The notes: generated by a model from the sequence alone, not told the origin. A stretch of 64,000 nt of DNA from JAVEDQ01 sp963783105 (GCA_963783105.1 CAWAMI010000001.1:186001-250000), one strand, 5' to 3'. Shown: positions 43,997-56,880, numbered from the stretch's first letter. Numbers and translations are program-made.

Positions 43997-44756
43997 TGCT
44001 GCTCACCATCGACATCGGCAACACCAACACGGTCGTCGGGGTGTTCACCGACGACCACCTGGAGCACTCCTGGCGGGTCCGCACCGATGCCCGCGCCACG
44101 GCCGACGAGCTGGCGCTGCTGTTCCGCGGCCTGCTCGCGGGCATCCCCGTCTCCGGCATCGCGCTGTGCTCCACCGTGCCGGCGGTGCTGCGGGAGATGC
44201 GCCGGATGTGCGACAGAACGTTCGGCGACCTGCCGACGGTGGTGGTCGAGCCCGGCGTCCGGACCGGTGTGCCCATCCTCATCGACAACCCGAAGGAGGT
44301 GGGAGCAGACCGGGTCATGAACACGCTGGCGGCCCACCACCTGTACGGCGGCGCCTGCGTCGTCGTCGACTTCGGCACCTCGACCAACTACGACGCCGTC
44401 TCCGCCCGGGGCGAGTTCCTGGGGGGCGCGCTGGCCCCCGGCATCGAGATCTCGCTCGACGCCCTGGCGGCGCGGGCCGCGCAGCTGCGCAAGGTGGAGT
44501 TGACGGTGCCGCGCTCCCCCATCGGCAAGAGCACGGTCGAGGCGCTGCAGAGCGGCATGGTCTACGGCGTCGCCGGGCAGGTCGACGGACTCGTCCGCCG
44601 CTTCCTCACCGAACTCGAGGGGCCGGACGAGGAACCGGTCAGCGTCATCGCCACCGGCGGGTTGGCGCCGCTCGTCCTGCCGGTCTCCGAGACGCTGCAG
44701 CACCACGAGCCGGATCTCACCCTGATCGGCCTACGACTGGTCTTCGAGAAGAACAC

Positions 44757-44760
<4 letters not shown>
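43996..44760 (+). CDS. coaX: Type III pantothenate kinase
   Basis: First enzyme of CoA synthesis from pantothenate. The actin-like phosphate motif LTIDIGNTNTVVGVF, the DFGTSTNYDAV motif and GGALAPGIEIS are intact. The catalytic Asp is in GADRVMN. Length is 254 residues. ATG 43996 overlaps the nadC stop by one base. It places pantothenate use in the same operon as its synthesis. The lysS gene follows with an ATGA overlap. Confidence 0.96.
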
Positions 44761-46301
<1,541 letters not shown>

Positions 46302-46600
46302 ACCGTCGCGCCTTTCTTGTAGGAATACACATGACGCGCGTCCACTCGTCGCTTCCCGGCGCCCTACGGACATTGCCCCCGATTTGCCCCCGCCTTTCCC
46401 GCTGCGGCCGGCGTACAGCGTTCTACTAAGACGTCACGACCGACCGCCCGGTATGCGTTGCTCATGCAACACACATTGGCCGCGAGCTCCGCTTCCGGCA
46501 TTACGCGCGTTATTGTGCTGATGGGTCGCCGTTACCTGGCCGCCCGCGTTCCGCGTCCGGATGGCGAAGAAGCTCGCCTACTGAAAAGAGTGTCCGCTCC
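46302..46600. promoter_or_regulatory. lysS-lsr2 intergenic region with small ORF and palindrome
   Basis: This gap is less GC-rich than its flanks. It contains a possible 32-residue ORF (46331-46429, ATG with AGGA 6 nt upstream, containing two Cys and several Arg) that I cannot confirm. A perfect inverted repeat GTTGC-TCAT-GCAAC lies at 46457-46470. A TATTGT box (46511-46516) could be the lsr2 -10, with a leader of about 80 nt; no -35 at normal spacing is evident. Confidence 0.45.
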
Positions 46601-46924
46601 ATGGCTCAGCGCACCATCGTCCACCTCGTCGACGACGTCTCCGGCGACGATGCCGACGAGACCGTCTCGTTCGCCCTCGACGGCCAGCCCTACGAGATCG
46701 ACCTTTCCGCCGACAACGCCGCGCGGCTGCGCGAATCGCTCGCCGAGTTCGTCGCGTCGGCCCGCAAAGCCGCCAGCGCTCCCCGCAACGGTCGTCGGGC
46801 TTCCGGGCGTCGTTCGGCCGGAACCGGCGAGGTCCGTTCCTGGGCCCGGGAGAACGGCTTCCAGGTGAGCGAGCGGGGCCGCATCCCGAGCAACGTGATC
46901 GAGGCCTATCAGGCCGCCCACTGA
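46601..46924 (+). CDS. lsr2: Lsr2 nucleoid-associated protein
   Basis: H-NS-like xenogeneic silencer of 107 residues. The N-terminal dimerisation domain (AQRTIVHLVDDVSG, EIDLSADNAARLRE) is followed by a basic linker and the C-terminal DNA-binding domain with the AT-hook-like ERGRIPSNVIEAY. It binds AT-rich DNA and represses acquired genes such as the lower-GC Panacea pair in this window could be. It lies between lysS and clpC as in mycobacteria and has its own terminator. Confidence 0.97.
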   Translation: MAQRTIVHLVDDVSGDDADETVSFALDGQPYEIDLSADNAARLRESLAEFVASARKAASAPRNGRRASGRRSAGTGEVRSWARENGFQVSERGRIPSNVIEAYQAAH

Positions 46925-46935
46925 CATTCGGCCGA

Positions 46936-46973
46936 CCGACGGCGCCGGGCCCGATGGGCTCCCGCGCCGTCGG
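46936..46973 (+). terminator. Terminator hairpin after lsr2
   Basis: A perfect 10-bp stem (46936-46945 with 46964-46973) begins 11 nt after the lsr2 stop and encloses an 18-nt loop that can pair further. No long U-run follows. Confidence 0.65.
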
Positions 46974-47328
46974 CTCTCGGCAGCCGATCGCGAAAGGGTC
47001 GTGGGTCGGTCACGGTTCGGTCGCGATTTCCGCCTCGCTACCGGCGGCGCCGACCGCGAGCGGACCCCGCGTCCCGTTGTTTCACCCTCAGCGGACAGCC
47101 TTCTCGACCGTCTCTTGAACGGGAACACTCGCCACCCTCGACGTCGTTGTGCTCGGCAAGACTCGGTAGTTCGCGAGTCGGCCCGGCACCTCCATCGACC
47201 GCTCGCGTGGCCGATGGGTACAGCGCCACCTCGCGGTTCGAGGTGGCAGCGGTGTCGGGGCTAGCATGCGAGGTGACCACCGGTGCCGCGTCGGTGGCAA
47301 TCGGTCGCCCCGCTCGTGAGGAGCGCAC
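46974..47328 (+). promoter_or_regulatory. clpC upstream regulatory region
   Basis: No gene is seen. At 47225-47247 there is a perfect inverted repeat with 9-nt arms (GCCACCTCG and its complement) and a 5-nt spacer. A TAGCAT -10 box follows at 47262-47267, so the repeat covers or adjoins the -35 region. The clpC leader would be about 55 nt, ending in a GAGGAG ribosome site. The repeat is a candidate site for a clp regulator; in relatives ClgR activates clpC, but I cannot match its consensus exactly. Confidence 0.55.
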
Positions 47329-49824
<2,496 letters not shown>

Positions 49825-49836
49825 CAGCTCCACAGG

Positions 49837-49867
49837 AAGCCCCCGTCTCGCTCGAGGCGGGGGCTTT
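49837..49867 (+). terminator. Terminator after clpC
   Basis: AAGCCCCCGTCTCG pairs with CGAGGCGGGGGCTT (one G-T pair), starting 13 nt after the clpC stop and followed by a short T stretch. This is the most classical terminator in the window. Confidence 0.85.
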
Positions 49868-49933
49868 CTGCGTGCTGCGGGCGGCTGTGTTACGGGCCGG
49901 GGCGTTCGCGAGCGAGGCCCACCTGCGCGGGGT

Positions 49934-50107
49934 GTTCGCGGTCTCCGCGGTTCGAGCGCCCAGATTCCGCGGCAGCCGCGAACACCCCCGCGCGAACCGC
50001 GAACACCGCCGCGCGAACCGCGAACACCGCCACCGGAACCGCGCGCACCCCCAAGGCGTTCGCGGTCTCCGCGGTTCGAGCGCCCAAATTCCGCGGCGAC
50101 CGCGAAC
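49934..50107. repeat. Pair of 50-bp palindrome-ended repeats with internal tandem repeats
   Basis: Two 50-bp units (49934-49983 and 50058-50107) differ at only three positions. Each starts with GTTCGCGG and ends with CCGCGAAC, giving 8-9 bp terminal inverted repeats. Between them lies a tandem array of a roughly 20-bp unit (core CGCGCGAACCGCGAACACC, two good copies and one decayed). No protein-coding sense is apparent in the stretch. It resembles an extragenic palindromic or MITE-like element. Confidence 0.75.
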
Positions 50108-50156
50108 AGCTCCGCCAACCGCGAGCGGTCCGGGCCAGGGTGGGTAGGGCTGGCCC

Positions 50157-50924
50157 ATGACGCCGTACCCGCCCAACGACGTGCGGCAGTACGACGACCT
50201 CGTGGACGAGTGGGACGACCCGCACGGCTCGTTCGCCATGCTGCACTGGCTGGCCGAGGCGCGCGCCGACCTGGTGCCACCCGCGCGCAGGGTGGGCGAG
50301 GTGCTGGTCGACGTCGCCTGCGGCGGCGGGCTGTTCGGCCCGCACGCCCGGGCCCGCGGGTACCGACACGTCGGCGTCGACCTCAGCCGCTCCGGGTTGG
50401 AGGTCGCCCGTCGCCGCGGCGTCCTGCCCGTGGAGGGGGACGCGACGGCCCTGCCGGTGCGCTCCGCCGCCGCCGACGTCGTCGTGGCCGGCGAGGTGCT
50501 GGAACACGTGCCGGACCTGCCGGGAGTCGTCGCGGAGGTCTGCCGGGTGCTGCGGCCCGGCGGCCGCGTCGTGATCGACACCATCGCCGACACGGCGTTC
50601 GGCCGGTTCTCGTCGGTGACCGTCGCCGAGCGCATCCCCGGTGGTCCGCCCCCGGGCATCCACGACCCGGAGCTGTTCGTCGACCGCCGACGGCTCCGCG
50701 ACGAGTTCGCGCGGCACGGGGTCACGCTCACTTTGCGTGGCCTTCGCCTGCCCCCTTGGTCCTACCTAAGGTGGGCGTGGGCCCGCTCACGCTCTCGAGG
50801 GACCGGCGAGGGCGTCGGGCGGCCCCAGCCATCGCAGCACTCGCTACCGACGGTCCGCTTCCGCACCACCCGGCTCACAGCCGGTCTCTTCCAGGGGACC
50901 GGCGTCAAGGAGGCTCCCGCGTGA
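50157..50924 (+). CDS. UbiG-like SAM-dependent methyltransferase
   Basis: Class I methyltransferase of 255 residues. Motif I is VDVACGGGLFG, followed by GVDLSRSGLEVARRRG, the GDATALPVRS motif and EVLEHVPDLPGVVAEVCRVLRPGG. It resembles O-methyltransferases of quinone synthesis. The stop overlaps the type III PKS start (GTGA), so it probably methylates the polyketide or a phenolic product. A TAGGGC box lies 6 nt before the ATG but lacks the usual final T. Confidence 0.88.
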   Translation: MTPYPPNDVRQYDDLVDEWDDPHGSFAMLHWLAEARADLVPPARRVGEVLVDVACGGGLFGPHARARGYRHVGVDLSRSGLEVARRRGVLPVEGDATALPVRSAAADVVVAGEVLEHVPDLPGVVAEVCRVLRPGGRVVIDTIADTAFGRFSSVTVAERIPGGPPPGIHDPELFVDRRRLRDEFARHGVTLTLRGLRLPPWSYLRWAWARSRSRGTGEGVGRPQPSQHSLPTVRFRTTRLTAGLFQGTGVKEAPA

Positions 50925-52033
50925 CGGTTCTCGATCGCCCGGTGGTGACTGTTCCGACCCGGCCCGCATTGCCCCGCATCACGGGGGCGGGCCACGCCGT
51001 GCCCGGGCCGATGGACCAGGCGGGGCTGTGGCGCGACTTCTTCGCCGAGCACTACGACATCGGAACCCCCCGCACCCGACGGCTCGCCCGGCGGATCTTC
51101 GCCTCCGCCGGCGTCACGACCCGGCACGGCGCGCTCGACCCCCGGGTCGAGGATGTCAGCGGCTGGACGACGGGGCAGCGGATGTCGCGCTACGTGACCG
51201 AAGCGCTGCCCCTCGGCAAGGAGGCGGTCGGCGGGGCGCTGGCGGCCTCCGGGCTGGACCCCGCCGACGTCGGTCTGTTCGCCGTCGTCTCCTGCACCGG
51301 CTACAGCACGCCGGGCGTCGACATCCTGCTGGCGCGCGACCTCGGGATGTCCGCCGACGTGCAGCGTCTGCTCATCGGCCACATGGGCTGCTACGCCGCG
51401 CTGCCCGGACTCGGGGCGGTGTCGGACTTCGTGGCCGCCCGCGGCCGACCCGCCGTGCTGCTCTGCCTGGAGCTCACCAGCCTGCACGTCCAGCCGCCCA
51501 CCGCCGACCTCGGCCAGGTGGTGGCCCACGCGCTGTTCGCCGATGCCGCCGCCGCGATCGTGCTCCAGCCCGGTGCCGCGCCGCTGGAGGGGCGGCAGGA
51601 CGTTCGCAGGCCGCTGCAGGTTCGCGACGTCGTGGCCGTGACCGACGCGAGCACGTCGGACCACATGACGTGGGACGTGACCGACCTCGGATTCCGGATG
51701 GGGCTGTCGCCGCGGGTGCCGGACGTGCTGTCCCGGCACGTCGGGTCCGTGGTCCGCGACCGGCTGCTCGCCCCGCACGGACTGGTTCCCGAGGACGTCG
51801 CGGCCTGGGCCGTCCACCCCGGCGGACGCCGGATCCTCGAGGTGGTCGGCGAGCAGCTCGAGCTGCCGGCGGCGGCCATGGCGCCCAGCTACGACGTGCT
51901 CGACCGCTTCGGTAACTGCTCCTCGGCCACCGTCCTGCTCGTGCTCGACGCGCTCCCCGACGAGCCCGGGCCGGTCGTCGCGATGGCCTTCGGCCCGGGC
52001 CTGACCCTCTACGCCGCGCTGCTGGAGCGCTAG
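50921..52033 (+). CDS. Type III polyketide synthase
   Basis: Chalcone synthase-like homodimeric condensing enzyme of 370 residues. The triad is complete: Cys157 (GHMGCYAA), His299 (VHPGGRR) and Asn332 (GNCSS). The C-terminal MAFGPGLTLYAALL carries the conserved GFGPG-like loop as AFGPG. The starter and product cannot be read from the sequence; relatives make alkylresorcinols, pyrones or tetrahydroxynaphthalene. GTG 50921 has AAGGAGG with 7-nt spacing and overlaps the methyltransferase stop. It is convergent with mutY. Confidence 0.93.
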   Translation: MTVLDRPVVTVPTRPALPRITGAGHAVPGPMDQAGLWRDFFAEHYDIGTPRTRRLARRIFASAGVTTRHGALDPRVEDVSGWTTGQRMSRYVTEALPLGKEAVGGALAASGLDPADVGLFAVVSCTGYSTPGVDILLARDLGMSADVQRLLIGHMGCYAALPGLGAVSDFVAARGRPAVLLCLELTSLHVQPPTADLGQVVAHALFADAAAAIVLQPGAAPLEGRQDVRRPLQVRDVVAVTDASTSDHMTWDVTDLGFRMGLSPRVPDVLSRHVGSVVRDRLLAPHGLVPEDVAAWAVHPGGRRILEVVGEQLELPAAAMAPSYDVLDRFGNCSSATVLLVLDALPDEPGPVVAMAFGPGLTLYAALLER

Positions 52034-52057
52034 CAGCGCCGCCGGTCGACCACGCGG

Positions 52058-52912
52058 TCAGCCGGGCAGGGTGAGCAGACCGTCGGCCTGCTCCACCACG
52101 AGGCCGTCGGCGAGCAGGCCCCGGAGCGCGCGGACGGCCTGCTCCGGGTCCGGGGACGCCTCGAGCAGGGCGTCCCGGGAGGCGGCGTCGTGCCGGTCAC
52201 GCAGCAGGGCGAGCATGCGGCCGCGCACCTGGCGGTCGGTGCCCGCGTAGCGCTGCGTCCGCCGGGGCCGCAGGTCGGGGGGATAGCCGGCGGCGCGCCA
52301 GGCGCAGTCCGACGCCAGGGGGCAGGTGTCGCAGCGGGGCGACCGGGCGGTGCAGACGAGGGCGCCGAGTTCCATCAGCGCCGCGCCGACGACCACGGCG
52401 TCGGCCGGCTCGTCCGGCAGCAGCTCCTCGACGTCCGCCAGCGGGATCGACGCGGCGTCGGCCCGCCCCTGGCGGTGTCGCACCACCACCCGCCGCACGT
52501 TGGTGTCCACGACGGCATGGCGCTGCCCGTGGGCGAAGGCCGCCACCGCGCGGGCGGTGTAGGCCCCGACCCCGGGAAGCGCGAGCAGGGCGTCCAGCGC
52601 GGTGGGCACCTGCCCGTTGTGGCGCTCGGCGATCGCGGTCGCGGCGGCGTGCAGCCGGAGGGCTCGCCGCGGGTAGCCGAGCCGCCCCCAGGCGCGGATC
52701 GCCTCGCCGCTGGGCGACGCGGCCAGGGCGCTCGCCGTCGGCCACCGCTCGAGCCAGTCGGCGTAGACCGGCAGCACCCGCGCGACCGGCGTCTGCTGCA
52801 GCATGACCTCGCTCACGAGGACCGCCCATGGACCCGCCGCGGGATCCCGCCAGGGCAGGTCCCGCCGGGCGGTGGCGAACCAGGTGCAGAGCTGCTGCAC
52901 GGGCGGCGACAC
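52058..52912 (-). CDS. mutY: A/G-specific adenine glycosylase
   Basis: Base-excision enzyme removing A opposite 8-oxoguanine. The HhH-GPD fold shows LPGVGAYTARAVAAFA and the catalytic Asp in VVDTNVRRV. A 4Fe-4S cluster is formed by Cys residues in CTARSPRCDTCPLASDC with the standard 6-2-5 spacing. SEVMLQQTPVARV is typical. Length is 284 residues; the C-terminal NUDIX-like domain is short. Start GTG 52912. It is divergent from the next gene and near disA, as in mycobacteria. Confidence 0.95.
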   Translation of the reverse strand: MSPPVQQLCTWFATARRDLPWRDPAAGPWAVLVSEVMLQQTPVARVLPVYADWLERWPTASALAASPSGEAIRAWGRLGYPRRALRLHAAATAIAERHNGQVPTALDALLALPGVGAYTARAVAAFAHGQRHAVVDTNVRRVVVRHRQGRADAASIPLADVEELLPDEPADAVVVGAALMELGALVCTARSPRCDTCPLASDCAWRAAGYPPDLRPRRTQRYAGTDRQVRGRMLALLRDRHDAASRDALLEASPDPEQAVRALRGLLADGLVVEQADGLLTLPG

Positions 52913-52964
52913 CCACCCCAGGCTGCCAAATCCGGGGCTTCGCCGGGCCTACGATCCGCTCACG

Positions 52965-53717
52965 ATGTTGTGGGAGCTCCTGAGATACCCGTCCGGCGAC
53001 GCACATGCCCAGCTCTACTGGCGCCGTCGCATGTCCGTACTCGCCGTCCTGAGCGTGATCCTCCTGCTCGTGGTGGTCCTCGCCTTCCGGGGCGGAGGCT
53101 CGGACGCGTCGCCCGCGGCCGCGCCGGTGGCGGCGACGACCGGGACAGGCGGAACAGGCGGCCCCGGGGGCGCTGGGGGCGCAGGCGGCGCTGGGGGCGC
53201 TGTGCCGACGGGCACTCCGGACACCCCGCCCCCCGGGCCGGGGGCGAACCCGAACGCGGGCACGCCGCCGTCCCCGTCCGCCTCGCCGTCGACGAACGCC
53301 GACCCCTCCCCGTCGCCCACGGCGGACCCGGCGACGAACTGCCCGCCCGGCAGCATGGCGCTGCGGGTCAGCAGCGACGCCCCCGCCTACTCAGCCGGTC
53401 AGCAGCCTGTCGTGACGCTCTCGGTCGTCGACATCGGGACGACGTCCTGCACGGTCGACCTCGGCACCCGTTCGACGGCGATCAGCATCCTGTCGGACGG
53501 CAAGCCGATCTGGACGAGCAACGCGTGCGCGCCGAAGCAGGAGCGACCGACCCCGCTCAGCCCCGCATCCGCCGAGCAGCTGCAGCTGCGGTGGGACCTC
53601 ACCCGGACTGCGGGGGGCTGCGGCAAGACCACGCCGCCGGCGGCGCCCGGGCAGTACGAGGTCGTCGCCCGGGTGGGCAACACCGCGGCCTACGGCGGAA
53701 ACTTCGAGCTGCGCTGA
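52965..53717 (+). CDS. Membrane-anchored hypothetical protein with Pro/Gly linker
   Basis: Protein of 250 residues. One membrane segment (about 23-43, SVLAVLSVILLLVVVLAF) follows a basic N-terminus. A long Gly, Ala, Pro, Ser-rich linker (about 45-125) leads to a beta-rich extracellular domain with four or five Cys (NCPPGSMALRV, TSCTVDL, SNACAP, GGCGKT). It may bind a ligand or cell wall; function unknown. From memory Rv3587c between mutY and disA is a comparable membrane protein. ATG 52965 lies 9 nt after a TACGAT box. Confidence 0.8.
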   Translation: MLWELLRYPSGDAHAQLYWRRRMSVLAVLSVILLLVVVLAFRGGGSDASPAAAPVAATTGTGGTGGPGGAGGAGGAGGAVPTGTPDTPPPGPGANPNAGTPPSPSASPSTNADPSPSPTADPATNCPPGSMALRVSSDAPAYSAGQQPVVTLSVVDIGTTSCTVDLGTRSTAISILSDGKPIWTSNACAPKQERPTPLSPASAEQLQLRWDLTRTAGGCGKTTPPAAPGQYEVVARVGNTAAYGGNFELR

Positions 53718-53808
53718 CCGGTCGCTGAGGCGCTGACCGGTCACCGGCGCTCCGCATCTCCCCCGAACGGGGGGCACATCCCGGCGTGCGGCCGGCCGAG
53801 AACCAAGC

Positions 53809-54282
53809 ATGGTCCCGGTTGTCCCGACGATGCCGGGGAGTCCGCACGCCGCGGCGCTCCCCGCCGCCGGCCTGCCCGCCGAGGCGCTGCACTCCCTGGC
53901 CCGCGCGTTCGGTCGTGAGGTGCGGGCCCGGTTGCCGCGGCTGCTGGACGTGGTCCGCGGAGCCGACGCTGACCTGCCCGTCACCGCCGGCGCGCTCGGG
54001 CTCGCCCGCATCGACGCCCACACGCTGGCCGAGGGCTGCGCACTGCTCGGCGACGCCGCCGGGGCCCGTTCGCTGCGGCACCTGGCCGGACTGCTCGCAG
54101 AGGCGACCGAGCCGACGGAGCCGACCGAGCCGACGGCGGAAGGGGTCACGGAGGCGCGCAGCGGAGCGAAGGCGGCGGCCGATCAGGCCGCGCTCCTGCT
54201 CGGGCGCTGGCTGCGGGACGACCTCGGTCAGCCGGACAGGACCTGCTCCATCGGCCGGCTCGATGCCGACCGCCCCCGTTAG
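53809..54282 (+). CDS. Hypothetical helical protein convergent with disA
   Basis: Possible protein of 157 residues with no family I recognise. It is mostly helical and Ala/Leu/Arg-rich, with a TEP repeat near residue 105 and a stable-looking core (LARAFGREVRARLPRLLDVV). High GC at third positions supports coding. Start is uncertain (53809 or ATG 53830). The stop overlaps the disA stop on the other strand. Confidence 0.5.
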   Translation: MVPVVPTMPGSPHAAALPAAGLPAEALHSLARAFGREVRARLPRLLDVVRGADADLPVTAGALGLARIDAHTLAEGCALLGDAAGARSLRHLAGLLAEATEPTEPTEPTAEGVTEARSGAKAAADQAALLLGRWLRDDLGQPDRTCSIGRLDADRPR

Positions 54283-55364
54283 ACGTAACGCTCGAGGATG
54301 CTCGACTCGGCCAGCCGCGACAGCCCCTCGCGCACCGACCGGGCCCGTGTCTCCCCGACGCCGTCGACCGCCTGGAGGTCGTCGATGCCGGCCGCCAGCA
54401 GCTTCTGCAGGCTGCCGAAGTGCTCGACGAGACGGTCCACCACGAGCCGCGGCAGCCGCGGCACCTTCGCCAGCAGCCGGTAGCCGCGGGGACTGACCGG
54501 ACCGTCCAGCACGTCGGCACCGCCCGGGTACCCGACGGCGCGGGCCAGCACCGTGAGGTCCAGCAGGTCGGTGGCGGTCAACGTGGACAGCTCCATCAGC
54601 ACCGACTCCGGCGTCGGCGCCTTGCGTCCCACCGGGTAGGGCACGTAGTCGCGGACGATGAACTCGCGCTCGACGTCCACGCCGGCCATGAGCTCCTCGA
54701 GCTGCAGCGACAGCAGCCGGCCGTCGGTGCCGAGTTCGACGACGTAGCCCTCGATCTCGTCGGCGATGCGGCGGACCATCTCGAGCCGCTGCACGACGGC
54801 GACCGCATCGCGCACCGTGACCAGGTCCTCGATCTCGAGCGCGGACAGCGTGCCCGCGACCTCGTCGAGCCGCAGCTTGTACCGCTCGAGCGTCGCCAGC
54901 GCCTGGTTCGCCCGGGAGAGGATGGCCGCCGAGTCGTCGAGCACGTAGCGCCGGCCCTCGACGTAGAGGGCGATGATCCGCATCGACTGGCTGACGGAGA
55001 TGACGGGATGCCCGGTCTGCCGGGCCACCCGCTCCGCGGTGCGGTGCCGCGTGCCGGACTCGTCCGTCGGAATCGTCGGGTCGGGCACCAGGTGCACGGC
55101 GGCGCGCACGATGCGCCACTGATCCGTCGAGAGCACGACGGCGCCGTCCATCTTCGACAGTTCGCGCAGGCGGGTGGCCGAGAACTCGACGTCGAGCTCG
55201 AAGCCGCCGGTGCACAGCGACTCGACGACGTCGTCGTATCCGAGCACGACGAGGCCGCCCGTGTTGCCACGCAAGATGCGCTCGAGACCGTCGCGGAGCA
55301 TCGTTCCCGGCGCGACGGCGGCAAGCGTGGCACGCAGGACGTCGTCACCTGGCGCTGCTGGCAT
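54279..55364 (-). CDS. disA: Diadenylate cyclase DisA
   Basis: DNA-integrity scanning protein making cyclic di-AMP. The DAC domain has the catalytic DGA (73-75, KMDGAVVLS) and RHR (106-108, GTRHRTAER) motifs. A helical linker and C-terminal HhH DNA-binding domain (IDDLQAVDGVGETRARSVREGL) follow. Length is 361 residues. The start overlaps the 3' end of radA by 20 nt, so the two are co-transcribed; RadA is a known inhibitor of DisA in relatives. Confidence 0.96.
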   Translation of the reverse strand: MPAAPGDDVLRATLAAVAPGTMLRDGLERILRGNTGGLVVLGYDDVVESLCTGGFELDVEFSATRLRELSKMDGAVVLSTDQWRIVRAAVHLVPDPTIPTDESGTRHRTAERVARQTGHPVISVSQSMRIIALYVEGRRYVLDDSAAILSRANQALATLERYKLRLDEVAGTLSALEIEDLVTVRDAVAVVQRLEMVRRIADEIEGYVVELGTDGRLLSLQLEELMAGVDVEREFIVRDYVPYPVGRKAPTPESVLMELSTLTATDLLDLTVLARAVGYPGGADVLDGPVSPRGYRLLAKVPRLPRLVVDRLVEHFGSLQKLLAAGIDDLQAVDGVGETRARSVREGLSRLAESSILERYV

Positions 55365-56880
55365 CGGCCTCCCTCGCCTGAGCCGTCGAATGCAGTCTAT
55401 TCCGTGATTCCCGCATGCTTGTCGGCCTCGCCGATCTCGTTGCAGAAATCCGCCGAATTCCGGGCGTCGGAACGGCAGAAATGCGACCGCGCGTCAGCAC
55501 GACGCCGACGGCCGTGAGCACGTCCGGCACCTCGAGAACGGCGAGATCGGGATCGGACAGCGTCGTGCCGACCTCGAAGGTGCCGGCCGGGACCACCGCC
55601 CGGCGGAAGCCCATCCGCGCCGCCGCGGCGAGCCGTCGCTCGACCCCCGGGACCCGGCGCACCTCGCCGGCCAGGCCGACCTCACCGACCGCCACGAGGT
55701 CCCCCGGCAACGGCTCGTCCTCGAGCGCGGAGACGAGGGCGAGCAGAACGGCGAGATCGACGGACGGCTCCGCCAGGCGCACGCCGCCGACGGTCGCGGC
55801 GTAGACGTCGGTGTTGCCCAGTGGTGCGCCCAGGCGTCGCTGCGCGACGGCAAGGATCATCGCCAGGCGGGCGCCGTCGAGCCCGGACACGGCCCGGCGC
55901 GGCGTGGCCTGCGGGGTCGGCGCGACGAGGGCCTGCACCTCCGCCACCAACGGCCGCCGGCCCTCGATGGTGGCGGTGACGCAGGTGCCGGGCGAGGGCG
56001 GCGCATCGCTGGAGCGGCTGACGAACAAGGCGCTGGGATCAGGCACGTCGTGGACGCCGTCGGAGCCGAGCTCGAAGCAGCCGATCTCGTCGGTCGGGCC
56101 GAAGCGGTTCTTCACGGCCCGCAGCAGGCGCAGGGGCGACCCCCGGTCCCCCTCGACCTGCAGCACGACGTCGACGACGTGCTCGAGCGTCCGCGGGCCG
56201 GCGATGGACCCGTCCTTGGTGACGTGGCCGACGAGCAGCGTGGCCATCGAGCGGGCCTTCGCGACGGCGACGAGCGCCGCCGCCGACTCGCGGACCTGCG
56301 TCACCCCGCCCGCGATGCCGTCGACCTCGGCGCTGGCGACCGTCTGAACGGAGTCGACGACGAGGACGTCCGGGCGCACGTCGTCGACCGTGGCGAGCAC
56401 GACCGACAGGTCGGTCTCCGCGACCAGGAACAGGCCCGGGCTCAGCGAGCCGATCCGGGCCGCCCGATTGCGGACCTGCGCCGGCGACTCCTCACCGGTG
56501 ACGAGCAGCACACGGGACCCGGCGTCGGCCAGCCTCGCCGCCGCCGCGAGCAGCAGCGTCGACTTGCCCACCCCGGGCTCCCCCGCGACCAGGACGACGG
56601 CGCCGGGCACCAACCCGCCGCCGAGCACCCGGTCGAGCTCACCGGAGCCGGTACCCACCGCCGCCGCGCCCGCGCCGTCGACCTCGGCGATCGGCCGGGC
56701 CTCCGCGGCCCGCACGGCACCGGCCCGGCCGGCCCGCCCGGCCCGGCCGGGGGCGGTCGCCGGGCGCGCGACCTCCTCCATCGACCCCCAGGCGCTGCAG
56801 GACGGGCAACGACCGAGCCACTTGGGCGTCTCGTTGCCGCACTCGGAGCAGCGATAGGTGGCGGCGGAACTGCGGGGCAT
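55345..56880 (-). CDS. radA: DNA repair protein RadA
   Basis: RecA-like helicase assisting branch migration, 511 residues. An N-terminal C4 zinc finger uses Cys11, 14, 25 and 28. Walker A is GEPGVGKS at 100-107, and the RadA-specific KNRFG motif is intact. The C-terminal half is a Lon-like domain. A tail of about 40 residues past the core is basic and unconserved. It lies in the sco-lpqE-radA-disA operon. Confidence 0.96.
   Translation of the reverse strand: MPRSSAATYRCSECGNETPKWLGRCPSCSAWGSMEEVARPATAPGRAGRAGRAGAVRAAEARPIAEVDGAGAAAVGTGSGELDRVLGGGLVPGAVVLVAGEPGVGKSTLLLAAAARLADAGSRVLLVTGEESPAQVRNRAARIGSLSPGLFLVAETDLSVVLATVDDVRPDVLVVDSVQTVASAEVDGIAGGVTQVRESAAALVAVAKARSMATLLVGHVTKDGSIAGPRTLEHVVDVVLQVEGDRGSPLRLLRAVKNRFGPTDEIGCFELGSDGVHDVPDPSALFVSRSSDAPPSPGTCVTATIEGRRPLVAEVQALVAPTPQATPRRAVSGLDGARLAMILAVAQRRLGAPLGNTDVYAATVGGVRLAEPSVDLAVLLALVSALEDEPLPGDLVAVGEVGLAGEVRRVPGVERRLAAAARMGFRRAVVPAGTFEVGTTLSDPDLAVLEVPDVLTAVGVVLTRGRISAVPTPGIRRISATRSARPTSMRESRNRLHSTAQAREADASSAR

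Noticed and set aside
49934..50107. Possible CRISPR array
   Set aside because: Only two long units and a short tandem array are present. Spacing is irregular, there are no unique spacers of constant length and no cas genes nearby.
53599..55215. Minus-strand frame of about 540 codons across disA and its neighbours
   Set aside because: It is out of frame with disA and radA, both of which have intact catalytic motifs; no motif supports it.
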